Shown: positions 51,749 to 60,657 of the stretch, one piece after another
How the letters are laid out: every line of letters starts with the position of its first letter
Position numbering within the stretch: the first letter of the stretch is position 1
Source: DATBAX01 sp963723765
GTDB taxonomy: Bacteria > Acidobacteriota > Terriglobia > Terriglobales > Acidobacteriaceae
Direction of reading: 5' to 3'
DNA: 64,000 bases
Assembly: GCA_963723765.1 (NCBI GenBank)
Contig: CAVRSD010000005.1
Span: forward strand, 186,001 to 250,000
Program-made: the position numbers and the translations under genes
Notes under the pieces: generated by a model
What the model was told of the DNA's origin: nothing
The model's database searches: none
What the model saw: the letters and a program-made list of their open reading frames with translations, nothing else

Positions 51749-51773
51749 GGGGACAGCCGAGGCGGCTGTCCCC
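51749..51773. terminator. Hairpin between convergent genes
   Basis: GGGGACAGCC (51749-51758) and GGCTGTCCCC (51764-51773) pair perfectly around GAGGC. It lies between the PIG-L gene and the M61 peptidase gene, which converge here. There is no T-tract, so it may be a repeat element as well. Confidence 0.6.
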
Positions 51774-51794
51774 ACATGAGTCGTGGCGACCAAA

Positions 51795-53672
51795 TCAGCG
51801 TGGTTTGATGATGTCGCTCAGCATGTCTGGCTTGGAGTCATCCCGCACCAGGTGGGGATATTTCTCGCCACCGTGATAGTCCAGTTTGTAGGTCTTGTAG
51901 TATTCGGTGTTCTCGACCAGCAACTCCAGAGGGCCGGTGCCATTTTTGCCGGCGAGCAACGCATCGCGAAGCACGTCGGTGGAAAAGGTGCGTCCATTCA
52001 CTGCGACGACTTTCATGCCAGGACCGATCCCAGCAAGCGCGGCTGGAGCGCCTTCGATGGTATCAACGATGACTCCATCTTCTTTCAGAAGCAATCCGAT
52101 CGAGTACGAAGCGTCTATTTCTTTGCGGTTATCTTCCGAAGCCTTGGTCATCTCTGAGCGCGTGTCGTTATAGATCACCTTCCAACCGCTGCCCTCGACG
52201 CCACCAAGCGGCGCGTTTGCATTGTGGGTTGTCAGCCGTTCAGTCCAAAAGCCGCGCCAATCGTAAGGCACAACCTGATTCAAGGTATTGACCACGTCAT
52301 CGAACGTGTAACCTTTTACCATGGGTGGCCCACTGGGAGCGCCATGAAAGAAATGGCAGAAATCGTCAATCGATTTCTGGCCGTGGGTCTGCTGGCGGAT
52401 GATGGTATCGACCCAGAGCCAATTCAATACATCTTCATCATAGAAATCGACGGTCCGGCGCCAGGAACTCCATGCATTCGGCGAGAAGTAAAGATCTGCC
52501 GCCGCATCAGCGGTATCCTGCAAGTTTCGCCAGGTGCGGCCGGGTTCGTGGTCCAACCGTCCAGCAATGCTGGCAACATCCTCGCGAAATTCGTCGGGCG
52601 TCCACAAGCCGCTGCGCGCCGTCAGCACGTCTCCCAAATAGGAAGTAAGACCCTCGTAGACCCAGAGCAAATCATCCTGCATGGGCTTCTGGTAATCGGG
52701 AGTGGCCAAATCCGCCGGGCGGCGATACTTGCCATTCCACGAGTGCACATACTCGTGTGGCAGTAAGCCGGAGGCCAGCATACGGAGCTTGTCATCGACC
52801 AAACCTCGCTCCTCAATGCGGCTGTCGTCGGACTCATGGTGCTCCAATCCAAAGTGTGCGACGTGATCACTCAAAGTGAACAGGAAATGGTAGTCGCGAT
52901 AATGATGCGCGCCAAACAATTTTCCGGCCTGCGCTTCCAGATTGCGATACTTTTCCCAAACTTCAGGCGGAGCTTCGAGAGCGGCGGCGCTGTCGGCGGC
53001 AATATCCATTTCCGCGGGCGGGGTTTGTCCTGCATTCAGGGGGACGACTTTTAGGAATTGCGCGGCGAGTACCGGGCCATCGACCAGCATGGTGAGAGAA
53101 ATGGGAGCAAAATTTATTTCATCCGCGGATTGCGATGTGATGGGAAGCGAGGTTCCGAACTTCCAGCCAGCCGGAAGACGCAGACTGGCAACGTAGGTAA
53201 GGTCGTCAGAGGGCCAGCCTTTGGGATACAGCAGGAGCTGGTTCCAACTAATGATGCTAAGAGTAGCCGTTGCTGAAGAACCGGCGGAAAATCCGGCTTC
53301 GAAGGTTGCCGGAGAAACAAAATCGAGGGACGCATTTACCTCGTTGACCCCGGCGGGAACTTCCACATTAATGGTGAAGTTGTCGGTCAGGTCGCGGCGC
53401 CACTTCAGGATCTGGCCATTTCCCATGAACTTCAGTCCGGTGAGATCGTCGATGGGACCATCCGGGGCGTGCTCGCCGGGAATCCACTTGGGATAATAGA
53501 GAGTGAGGGTGCCGGGCTGGGCGGGAATCGTGAGCTTGGCGTGGAATATTTTTCGCGGCGCCTCGCTGGCGTCCACTGAGATCTTCACGGTCGGTGCGTT
53601 GGTCTGCGAAAAAACTGCGCAGGATAATGACAGAAGAAACGCCAAAATTCCAAACCTAAATCGATTCATCAA
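51795..53672 (-). CDS. M61 glycyl aminopeptidase with PDZ domain
   Basis: The 625-residue protein has a signal peptide (1-22, ending AVFSQ), an N-terminal beta domain, the M61 metallopeptidase core with zinc motif HEYVHSW (about residues 300-306), and a C-terminal PDZ domain (APAALAGIGPGMKVVAVNG). It is exported and cleaves short peptides, with preference for N-terminal glycine and alanine in characterised members. Confidence 0.93.
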   Translation of the reverse strand: MMNRFRFGILAFLLSLSCAVFSQTNAPTVKISVDASEAPRKIFHAKLTIPAQPGTLTLYYPKWIPGEHAPDGPIDDLTGLKFMGNGQILKWRRDLTDNFTINVEVPAGVNEVNASLDFVSPATFEAGFSAGSSATATLSIISWNQLLLYPKGWPSDDLTYVASLRLPAGWKFGTSLPITSQSADEINFAPISLTMLVDGPVLAAQFLKVVPLNAGQTPPAEMDIAADSAAALEAPPEVWEKYRNLEAQAGKLFGAHHYRDYHFLFTLSDHVAHFGLEHHESDDSRIEERGLVDDKLRMLASGLLPHEYVHSWNGKYRRPADLATPDYQKPMQDDLLWVYEGLTSYLGDVLTARSGLWTPDEFREDVASIAGRLDHEPGRTWRNLQDTADAAADLYFSPNAWSSWRRTVDFYDEDVLNWLWVDTIIRQQTHGQKSIDDFCHFFHGAPSGPPMVKGYTFDDVVNTLNQVVPYDWRGFWTERLTTHNANAPLGGVEGSGWKVIYNDTRSEMTKASEDNRKEIDASYSIGLLLKEDGVIVDTIEGAPAALAGIGPGMKVVAVNGRTFSTDVLRDALLAGKNGTGPLELLVENTEYYKTYKLDYHGGEKYPHLVRDDSKPDMLSDIIKPR

Positions 53673-53824
53673 TCCCCCTCGGACGGTATGCCGCGAACGT
53701 ATGACTATACCAGCGGTCGGTTTCCGGGTACAGCCTAGTATTGATTTTGACTCTTTAAGATGTGCGAAATCTGGAACACGGATCTAAGGTCGGCTAGGCG
53801 ATGACGGGGATAGAGGATTGCTCT

Positions 53825-54508
53825 ATGATGACTGCGATGCAGCATCGCGGCAAATTCATCACTTTCGAAGGACTCGACGGTTGCGGCAAGAGCACACAAC
53901 TGAAAAAGCTGGCGGCGGCGCTTCGTTCTCAGGGATTGTCCGTGGTGATGACACGCGAACCGGGCGGAACTCCGACTGCTGAAAAAATACGCCAACTGGT
54001 TTTGGATACCCGCACCGATGGCCTGGCTCCGCTCGCCGAACTGGCGCTTATGTTTGCCGCACGAGCTCAACACATTAAGGAAGTGATTCAACCGGCTGTA
54101 GCTGAGGGCAAGATCGTGCTCTGCGATCGATTTACGGATTCGACCGAGGCTTACCAGGGGAGCGGCCGCAAACTTGGCACGGCACCGGTGCTGGCGTTAC
54201 ACCGAATTCTGTGCGGAAATCTGCAGCCGGAACTTACCATCCTGATGGATTCGGATTTGACGGCCAGTCTGGAACGAGCCCGCCGCCGCAATAAGACGCA
54301 TGCCGCTGGTCATGGCCGCGGGAAGAGTGATGAAAATCGCTTCGAGCAGGAAAGCCGGGCATTTTTTGGCCGAGTACACAATGGATATTTGGCGATTGCG
54401 AAACGGGAGACGCAGCGGGTTGCGTTAGTAAATGCGCGGGGTACGCCGGAAGCAACGCATAAGCAGATCATGGAGATTGTAAGGAAGAAGTTGAGGCTGG
54501 GAAAGTAA
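53825..54508 (+). CDS. tmk: Thymidylate kinase
   Basis: The protein (227 residues) has the P-loop FEGLDGCGKSTQ, the DRF motif LCDRFTDSTEAYQG and an extended lid region (RRRNKTHAAGHGRG). It phosphorylates dTMP to dTDP. The ATG at 53825 has GAGG seven bases upstream; a third ATG at 53837 (MQHRGKF) is also possible. holB follows after nine bases, the usual order. Confidence 0.96.
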   Translation: MMTAMQHRGKFITFEGLDGCGKSTQLKKLAAALRSQGLSVVMTREPGGTPTAEKIRQLVLDTRTDGLAPLAELALMFAARAQHIKEVIQPAVAEGKIVLCDRFTDSTEAYQGSGRKLGTAPVLALHRILCGNLQPELTILMDSDLTASLERARRRNKTHAAGHGRGKSDENRFEQESRAFFGRVHNGYLAIAKRETQRVALVNARGTPEATHKQIMEIVRKKLRLGK

Positions 54509-54517
54509 GCAAGATTT

Positions 54518-55612
54518 ATGCCTTTTTCTGATTTTCACGGCAACACCGGTGTGGTCCATCGCTTGCGCGATATGCTGCGCCGCGAACATTTTCCTCAGGC
54601 GGTGATTCTGGCGGGGCCGAGCGGCTCCGGAAAATACACACTGGCACTGATGCTAGCGAAGGCCATGAACTGCCTCGATCCCATCGAGACTGATGGGCTT
54701 CCCGACTTCTGCGGCAAATGTTCGAACTGCACACGTATCGCGCAGTCGGAAGATCTCGAAGCTCGTTTCGCTGAGGCGGTCGAGGCCCGTGAAAATCTGC
54801 GCGAGACTGACAAAAAAGAAACGCGTCTTTTTATTCAGACGCATCCCGATGTACTGGTCATTCCGCCCGATCCGCCGCAGATGATGATCAAGATGGACCA
54901 GGTGCGGCGGGTGATTGAGACCATCTATTACCGTCCGGGCGATGCGAAAGAACGCGTCTATATTTTCACTGACTCGGCGTTCATGAAAGAGGCGGCCAAT
55001 TCGCTGCTCAAAGTATTGGAAGAGCCGCCTGAGTTCGCGACGATTTTTCTGCTCACGGAGAACACCGGCGAATTGCTGCCCACTCTCCGCTCGCGGTCGA
55101 TGATTGTTACGCTGGCAGCTTTATCGGTCGAAGAAATTGAAAACTATTTGGCGAAGCGTCGTCCCGAGTGGACTTCGAAGCAGCGGGCGCTGGTAGCTCG
55201 TCTTGCGGAAGGCGCAATTGGACGTGCAGTCACCTTCGATCTACCGGCATACACGGCAGCCCGTGCACACGCGCTGACCATCCTGAATTCGGCGTTGCGG
55301 ACTGGAGATCATAGCGAGCTGTTCAAAATTACTGAAACCTATCGAGCCGGAGCCGACGGCCGCACAAAAATTGAGAACCTGCTGCGTACCATCTACTCGC
55401 TCTTGCAGGATTTGACGTTCGTAAATTCCGGCACGCCGGAATTTGTCCGCAATACCGACATCCAGCCGGAATTGCAGAAGTTGGCGGAATCCGCAGATTT
55501 CGAATGGATTACCAATGCCGCGGATCGGCTGGCCGATGTCGAACGCGGTATGCGCCGGAATTTATTGCGCTCGCTTTCGCTGGATGCGTTTGCCGCGGCG
55601 TTGGAAAAATGA
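54518..55612 (+). CDS. holB: DNA polymerase III delta' subunit
   Basis: The 364-residue clamp-loader subunit has GPSGSGKYTLA at the P-loop, a zinc module with CGKCSNC (about residues 65-72), KEAANSLLKVLEEPPE and the arginine-finger region LRSRSM. It pairs with tau/gamma and delta to load the sliding clamp. It is transcribed with tmk. Confidence 0.94.
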   Translation: MPFSDFHGNTGVVHRLRDMLRREHFPQAVILAGPSGSGKYTLALMLAKAMNCLDPIETDGLPDFCGKCSNCTRIAQSEDLEARFAEAVEARENLRETDKKETRLFIQTHPDVLVIPPDPPQMMIKMDQVRRVIETIYYRPGDAKERVYIFTDSAFMKEAANSLLKVLEEPPEFATIFLLTENTGELLPTLRSRSMIVTLAALSVEEIENYLAKRRPEWTSKQRALVARLAEGAIGRAVTFDLPAYTAARAHALTILNSALRTGDHSELFKITETYRAGADGRTKIENLLRTIYSLLQDLTFVNSGTPEFVRNTDIQPELQKLAESADFEWITNAADRLADVERGMRRNLLRSLSLDAFAAALEK

Positions 55613-55658
55613 AGGACAGTCGGCTTTGGGCTCTAGGCTTTGAGAGCATCCAAGCTTT

Positions 55659-55737
55659 GTATCAGGGCACGGCTTTTCAGCCGTGCCGTAGTGAGTCGGC
55701 CCATGTTTACGGCATCGCTAAAGCGATGCCCTGATAC
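55659..55737. repeat. Cloverleaf-like dispersed repeat
   Basis: The ends GTATCAGGGCA (55659-55669) and TGCCCTGATAC (55727-55737) are inverted. Inside are two hairpins, GGCACGGCT-TTTC-AGCCGTGCC (55666-55687) and GGCATCGCT-AA-AGCGATGCC (55711-55730). The inner stems overlap the outer, so alternative folds are possible. It lies between holB and the Hfq-like gene. Confidence 0.85.
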
Positions 55738-55870
55738 GACCCTTTCCGCCCATCACTCCAGCATTGTCATCCGCAGGGCCGTATGCTACGTTATTTGAAA
55801 GTTCACGCCTTCCATCCGCAACAAGTCGCGCCAGGTTGTGGTCTCTAGGAAACGTGCTGAAGGTGGTTTC

Positions 55871-56302
55871 ATGAAAGACGCAGTCGATTCACTGCCAGCC
55901 GAACGCCCGTCCGAAACAGAAGGTTTTGCCAACCGCAAGCTCATCCGTCCAGCACTGAACCGGACCGAGCACACCCCTCAAAATCATTCTCCGCAAAATA
56001 CCGGAGAACGCAGGGAACGTCCGGCGCATAGCGATCGCGGCGGCCATGAACGGTCCAATGGCGGCGGCAAGAAGCCAGCTCCCCCGGAGCAGACCAACGC
56101 CGAGAATTTTTATTATCAGAAACAGATGCAATCGAAGACGCCGATGGTCATCGTGCTGCGCGACGGCGAACAAATTCACGGAGTCATTGAGTGGTATGAC
56201 AAGTCCTGCCTCAAAGTGAATCGCAACAGCGGATCCAACCTGCTGATTTACAAACCCGCGATTAAGTACATGTATAAAGAGGGCGAGAATAGCGGGAAAT
56301 AG
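55871..56302 (+). CDS. Hfq-like RNA chaperone with long N-terminal extension
   Basis: The 143-residue protein ends with an Sm/Hfq fold (about 75-138): NFYYQKQMQSKTPMVIVL, RDGEQIHGVIEWYDKSCLKV and LLIYKPAIKYMY. The last motif is YKPA instead of the usual YKHA. The first ~75 residues are polar, Pro/Asn/Gly/Arg-rich and probably disordered; classical Hfq proteins have no such lead. GGTGG before the ATG supports the start. It would bind small RNAs and mRNA as a ring. Confidence 0.75.
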   Translation: MKDAVDSLPAERPSETEGFANRKLIRPALNRTEHTPQNHSPQNTGERRERPAHSDRGGHERSNGGGKKPAPPEQTNAENFYYQKQMQSKTPMVIVLRDGEQIHGVIEWYDKSCLKVNRNSGSNLLIYKPAIKYMYKEGENSGK

Positions 56303-56312
56303 AAAGAAAAAT

Positions 56313-56927
56313 TTAGATCTGCGCTTGTGGATTTTGCTGGGTTGCAACTTCGTCGTTTCGACAAAAGAGTTTTCGTTGAACGTCCTTCACTTTGGCCCAT
56401 TTGAATAGCTTCAGCGTTTGCAACGCTTTTGCGTACATTTCCGGTGTGCGCGTCACTACGGTCATATATGCATCATTGTTGATGTGAAGGAAATAATCGA
56501 CACTACCGAATGCCCACTGAGGTACGTAGTACGCATCCCAACCAACGATCATTGGCTGCACAATCAGCGCGACGGCATCAACAAATTCATCATCGCGGAA
56601 AAAATGTCCAGGCGCAACTTCTAGCGATCTGGTTTCACCATAACCTGCTCGAAACCGTTCAACGGCCTTAAAAGCAACCGCTTCGACTCTCGGATCGAAA
56701 GCTCCCCACCGAGTGATCCATAGCGTCGCGCCTCTAAAGTGCGTCTCTTCGAACCCAAGGGCTGCCACAACTCGAGCGAGAAATACTAACTGGCCCTCTC
56801 CGACGGGATTCTCGATGTCGATGCAGTGCGCTGTTGAGTCAGTGTAGTAGAGATCCTCGCCGTCAAAGTGAAAATCACTATGACCAGCAAAGAAGGCTCG
56901 CACTTCGTCACTTGTTACGACTCTCAT
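56313..56927 (-). CDS. Uncharacterised protein downstream of dcd
   Basis: The 204-residue protein begins MRVVTSDEVRAFFAGHSDF and has DIENPVGEGQLVFLARVVAALGF, TLWITRWGAFDP and VGWDAYYVPQWAFGSVDYFLH. It is soluble, rich in aromatic residues and without recognised motif. Because of an indel in dcd, it appears in frame as the C-terminal half of a 401-residue chain; I treat it as a separate gene since it has its own ATG and the dcd frame ends properly before it. It may be co-transcribed with dcd. Confidence 0.6.
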   Translation of the reverse strand: MRVVTSDEVRAFFAGHSDFHFDGEDLYYTDSTAHCIDIENPVGEGQLVFLARVVAALGFEETHFRGATLWITRWGAFDPRVEAVAFKAVERFRAGYGETRSLEVAPGHFFRDDEFVDAVALIVQPMIVGWDAYYVPQWAFGSVDYFLHINNDAYMTVVTRTPEMYAKALQTLKLFKWAKVKDVQRKLFCRNDEVATQQNPQAQI

Positions 56928-56965
56928 AATTCGTCCGCAGTTCAAAGCGATGATCGAGAACGACT

Positions 56966-57518
56966 CTACAGTTTCGGCAGCACAATCCCCGTCTGCGACT
57001 GATACTTGCCCTTTGCTATCCGCGTAGCTGACTTCGCAGACTTCATCGGACTGGAAGAACAAGATCTGGCACAGGCCTTCATTGGCGTAAATCTTTGCGG
57101 GCAGCGGCGTGGTGTTGGAAATTTCCAGAGTCACAAAGCCTTCCCACTCCGGCTCGAAGGGGGTGACGTTCACGATGATGCCGCAGCGGGCGTAAGTCGA
57201 TTTGCCTACGCAAATGGTCAGCACCTCGCGCGGAATCTTGAAGTATTCCACCGAGCGGGCGAGCGCGAAAGAATTGGGCGGGACGATACAAACATCGGAA
57301 CGCACGGTGACAAACGAGCGCTCATCAAAATTCTTGGGATCAACCACGGTGGAATTCACGTTGGTGAAGATTTTGAACTCGTCGGCGACCCGCAGGTCGT
57401 ATCCATAGGAAGAAAGCCCGTAAGAAATTACGCCTTCGCGTACCTGCTTCTCGGAAAAGGGGTTAATCATCTCGTTTTCGAGGGCTTTTTTGCGGATCCA
57501 GCGGTCACTCTTCAGCAT
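56966..57518 (-). CDS. dcd: dCTP deaminase, frameshifted near the C-terminus
   Basis: The frame starts MLKSDRWIRKKALENEMINPF and carries SSYGYDLRVADEF, GKSTYARCGIIVNVTPFEPEWEG and EISNTTPLPAKIYANEGLCQ, all typical of Dcd. It deaminates dCTP to dUTP. After SYADSKG an extra G in the GGG run (57009-57011 on the plus strand as CCC) shifts the frame. Removing it gives KYQSQTGIVLPKL and a stop at 56966, the expected end of a 183-residue enzyme. AAGGAG precedes the start. Confidence 0.88.
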
Positions 57519-57735
57519 GAGGCTCCTTGGATGATGCAGCTTTCGGCCGTCAGCTCTCAGCTTTCAGGAAAATCCCTGCACAAGCTGGTGGTGTCCGAAA
57601 AAATGGCTGAAAGTTGATACTGCGGGTGCCGTCATCTTACGGGATACACGCTGCCGTTGACAATCTCGGATATCTCCCTTAGCATCAAGCACTTGGTGGA
57701 CTTTATGCACAAACTCCGCCGCCGGGAGATTGCCT

Positions 57736-58005
57736 GTGATTAAGCTCGACATCATCAATGAAGTGGTGAATAAAACCGGAATCACCAAAACCAAGGCTGA
57801 ATTGGCCGTGGAAACCGTCTTCGAAAGCATGAAGCGGTCGCTCTCCAAGGGCGATCGTATTGAGCTGCGGGGATTTGGCGTGTTTAACGTGCGTCCGCGC
57901 AAGACTGGCATTGGACGCAATCCGCGCACCGGCGCTGAGGTTTCCATTCCGCCGGGAAAAGCCGTTCGCTTCAAGCCAGGCAAGGAGTTACAGTCCATCG
58001 ACTGA
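57736..58005 (+). CDS. HU/IHF family DNA-binding protein
   Basis: The protein (89 residues from the GTG at 57736, GGGAG upstream; TTG at 57730 is an alternative) has ITKTKAELAVETVFESMKRSL for the dimer core and the arm motif GIGRNPRTGAEVSIPPGKAVRFKPGKEL. It bends and compacts DNA as a dimer. Length and arm are complete. Confidence 0.94.
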   Translation: MIKLDIINEVVNKTGITKTKAELAVETVFESMKRSLSKGDRIELRGFGVFNVRPRKTGIGRNPRTGAEVSIPPGKAVRFKPGKELQSID

Positions 58006-58121
58006 GCGAAAACCTCTGCGCTGCAGTATCGGGCGCTCTGACGCTTATCTGCGCTCCGATGACACTGCGCTCCGACGACGTAAAGTCCAGCTGAACTCCT
58101 TATCCACGAAGTGATTAGTGA

Positions 58122-59255
58122 TTGATGTCTGAAAATATCCCACCCAGCTCTTCGATGTCTGTTTCCTCGACCACCGAATATTACCGCCCGATGGAAGTGT
58201 TTGTAGTCAAGGAGCCTAAACAGCGCTACTGGCTGCACATCCTGTTGCTGCTGATCACGATCTTCACGACTTTGGTCGTGGGGGCGCGGATGCAGTTCAA
58301 CTTCGAGCACAACCTGCCGAACTTCACGGCGGGCAATGAGTATTTGCCATTCTTTCCCATTGAATGGATATCGGCAGCGCCCCGGCGCCTGGTTCTCGGC
58401 ATTCCCTTCTCTGCAACGTTGCTATTCATTCTGCTGGCACACGAGATGGGACACTACATCCTCTGCCGCTATTACGGAGTGCGCGCCACGCTTCCCTTTT
58501 TCATTCCCGCGCCTACGTTGATCGGAACTTTGGGAGCGGTGATCCGCATCAAGTCGCCCATCCGTTCGCGGGCGGCGTTGTTCGACATTGGAATTGCAGG
58601 GCCGATTGCGGGATTTATCGTGGCCGTGACTACGCTCTTCATTGCGCTGGTTTTGTCGAAACCGGCAGGCGCAAGCATGGGCCACCCTGATCTCCAATTG
58701 GGATATCCATTGATCTTCCACATCGTCCACCGCGTTTTAGCGGTTTTGGCGCCGGCCAGTGTTGCGTCGAATCCACTGGTCCGTACTTCTCTTCACCCAA
58801 TTGCGGTAGCGGCGTGGGTGGGAATGTTTGCAACCGCATTGAACCTGCTGCCCAGTGGCCAACTGGACGGAGGCCACATGGTTTATGCATTGTGGCCGCG
58901 CGCTCATCGCTGGGTCTCATGGATGGTCGTGCTGTTCCTCGTCTATCTGGGCTGGCATTTCGTGGGATGGCGCTTGTGGGCGGGATTAGTCACGGCCATG
59001 AATATTATGTCCTGGCGCCAACACCAGGCGCCGGATTATCCGGGAATTCGTGGCTTTCGTTTGGGGCTGGCATTGCTTGGGCTGGCTGATGCTGGTACTG
59101 ACCTTTACCATCGTGCCTTTCAGTGGAGAAGGGTTTGGCTGGCGATAGATGAGCCGCTGCAAACTACTTCGCTCCCGAACATCAGTGAAGCTCCAAGGGG
59201 TCCTTCGACTTCGGGTCTGCTTCGCTTCGCGAAACAGACACTGCGCTCAGGATGA
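58122..59255 (+). CDS. M50 family membrane metalloprotease
   Basis: The 377-residue site-2-protease-like protein has about seven membrane spans, zinc motif HEMGHY, the GIAGPIAGF segment and the second metal motif LLPSGQLDGGH. It cleaves membrane proteins within the bilayer. The final ~18 codons (SGLLRFAKQTLRSG) come from a dispersed repeat that has been inserted at the end of the gene, so the original tail was probably shorter. A second ATG lies at 58125. Confidence 0.9.
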   Translation: MMSENIPPSSSMSVSSTTEYYRPMEVFVVKEPKQRYWLHILLLLITIFTTLVVGARMQFNFEHNLPNFTAGNEYLPFFPIEWISAAPRRLVLGIPFSATLLFILLAHEMGHYILCRYYGVRATLPFFIPAPTLIGTLGAVIRIKSPIRSRAALFDIGIAGPIAGFIVAVTTLFIALVLSKPAGASMGHPDLQLGYPLIFHIVHRVLAVLAPASVASNPLVRTSLHPIAVAAWVGMFATALNLLPSGQLDGGHMVYALWPRAHRWVSWMVVLFLVYLGWHFVGWRLWAGLVTAMNIMSWRQHQAPDYPGIRGFRLGLALLGLADAGTDLYHRAFQWRRVWLAIDEPLQTTSLPNISEAPRGPSTSGLLRFAKQTLRSG

Positions 59256-59260
59256 CAATG
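59199..59260. repeat. Dispersed hairpin repeat (GGTCCTTCG family) inside the M50 gene end
   Basis: GGTCCTTCGACTT and GCGCTCAGGATGACAATG flank the stem GTCTG-c-TTCGC / GCGAA-a-CAGAC. The copy covers the last codons and stop of the M50 protease gene. Confidence 0.8.
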
Positions 59261-59277
59261 AGACAATGTGCCGGTGC

Positions 59278-60657
59278 TTAGTCTTCCACGACTCTTGCTG
59301 TCGTTTCTTGCGAGGGCTCACCGCCCGCAGCTTCCTGCGCCACAATTAAACGGCGGGCTTCGACGCGGATCTTAGAAAGATTTACCCCGAAGATTGCCGC
59401 TGCGCCGATAGCACCGATTCCGCCCATCGCAACGGTCACCGGGGCACCCAACCGATCGGCTAATGCGCCTCCGAGGAACGCTCCGAATGGGGCCATCCCC
59501 ATAAACATCATGGAGTAAACGGCCATGATTCGGCCGCGCAGATGATCGGGCACCATTGCCTGGATCAGAGTGTTGGAAGACGACATTCCGAGCATCATGC
59601 CGAAGCCAACGGGAAGAAGCAGAGCGGTGGAAAGCCAGAAGTTCTTCGAGATCGAAAACAACACCAGGCAAATACCAAATCCCCCGCAGGAAAACGCCAC
59701 CCAGCGGCCGAGACCGCGGACCCCGCTCCGAGTGGCCAGAGTCAATGCACCAAGCAGCGCACCGATACCGGTTGCACCCATAAGAATTCCGAGTCCCACC
59801 GCCCTGGGATCATCTTTTGCTCCCATGAAAATTCCCAAACCGCCAACCCCGGCCTTCACCAGGTTGTTAGCAAACACCGGCATAAGGACGGTGTAAGGCA
59901 TCGCGACCAGGCTCACCACTCCGAGGAGCAGCAGAATATTCCGGATCGGGGTCGTACGTTTCGCAAAACGGAAACCTTCAATGATGTGCGCCAGCGGCGA
60001 CCCGGGCGGCGCGTGATAGACCGGGCGCTGCACCTTCATCATCAGCAATCCGATGATCACTGCGATATAACTCACGGCATTGCCGAGAAAGCACCAGCCT
60101 TCACCAATTTTAGCCACGAGAATTCCGGCAATCGCGGGACCGATGATGCGAGCGCCGTTGAACATGGAGGAGTTCAAGGCAATGGCATTCATCAGATCTT
60201 CTTTGCCGACCATATCTACGAGAAAAGACTGGCGTCCCGGAATATCAAAGGCATTTACCACACCCAGCAGCGCGGCCAGCACGAAGATGTGCCAGACCTC
60301 GATTTTGTGGCTAAGCGTCAATGCAGCGAGAATGAAGGCTAGAAGCATCGACGCAACCTGAGTAGCGATCACAACGCGATGTCGGTTATGTCGGTCGGCC
60401 ACAATTCCTCCCAACGGCGCGACCAGGAACACCGGAATTTGACTGGCAAACCCCACCAAGCCAAGCTTCAGAGAGGAACCGGTCATCCGATACACCAGCC
60501 AGGACTGGGCCACGCTTTGCATCCAGGTGCCGATGAGGGAAATGAGTTGGCCGCTGAAGAAGAGCTGGAAGTTGCGATGCTTGAGGGCGCGCACCGTCGT
60601 GGAGACTCGACTCGGGCGCGGGATGGGGGATTTGTTGGTGATGATCGATTGTTTCAC
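59278..60657 (-). CDS. MFS transporter of the enterobactin-exporter type
   Basis: The 459-residue protein has 12 spans and the DHA3/EntS pattern, with FQLFFSGQLISLIGTWMQSVAQSWLVYR, GGIVADRHNRHR, and DIPGRQSFLVDMVG. It probably exports small molecules by proton antiport. The loop around 285-310 has an internal repeat of GLGI-x-MGA, separated by KDDPRAV. It overlaps the HAD gene upstream by four bases. Confidence 0.9.
   Translation of the reverse strand: MKQSIITNKSPIPRPSRVSTTVRALKHRNFQLFFSGQLISLIGTWMQSVAQSWLVYRMTGSSLKLGLVGFASQIPVFLVAPLGGIVADRHNRHRVVIATQVASMLLAFILAALTLSHKIEVWHIFVLAALLGVVNAFDIPGRQSFLVDMVGKEDLMNAIALNSSMFNGARIIGPAIAGILVAKIGEGWCFLGNAVSYIAVIIGLLMMKVQRPVYHAPPGSPLAHIIEGFRFAKRTTPIRNILLLLGVVSLVAMPYTVLMPVFANNLVKAGVGGLGIFMGAKDDPRAVGLGILMGATGIGALLGALTLATRSGVRGLGRWVAFSCGGFGICLVLFSISKNFWLSTALLLPVGFGMMLGMSSSNTLIQAMVPDHLRGRIMAVYSMMFMGMAPFGAFLGGALADRLGAPVTVAMGGIGAIGAAAIFGVNLSKIRVEARRLIVAQEAAGGEPSQETTARVVED

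Noticed and set aside
56313..57518. A novel dCTP deaminase fused to an unknown domain, possibly an antiphage protein
   Set aside because: The alternative frame gives the exact expected C-terminus and stop of dCTP deaminase, so the fusion comes from one extra base.
57564..58310. A 248-codon minus-strand frame
   Set aside because: It runs antisense through the complete HU gene and into the M50 protease gene.
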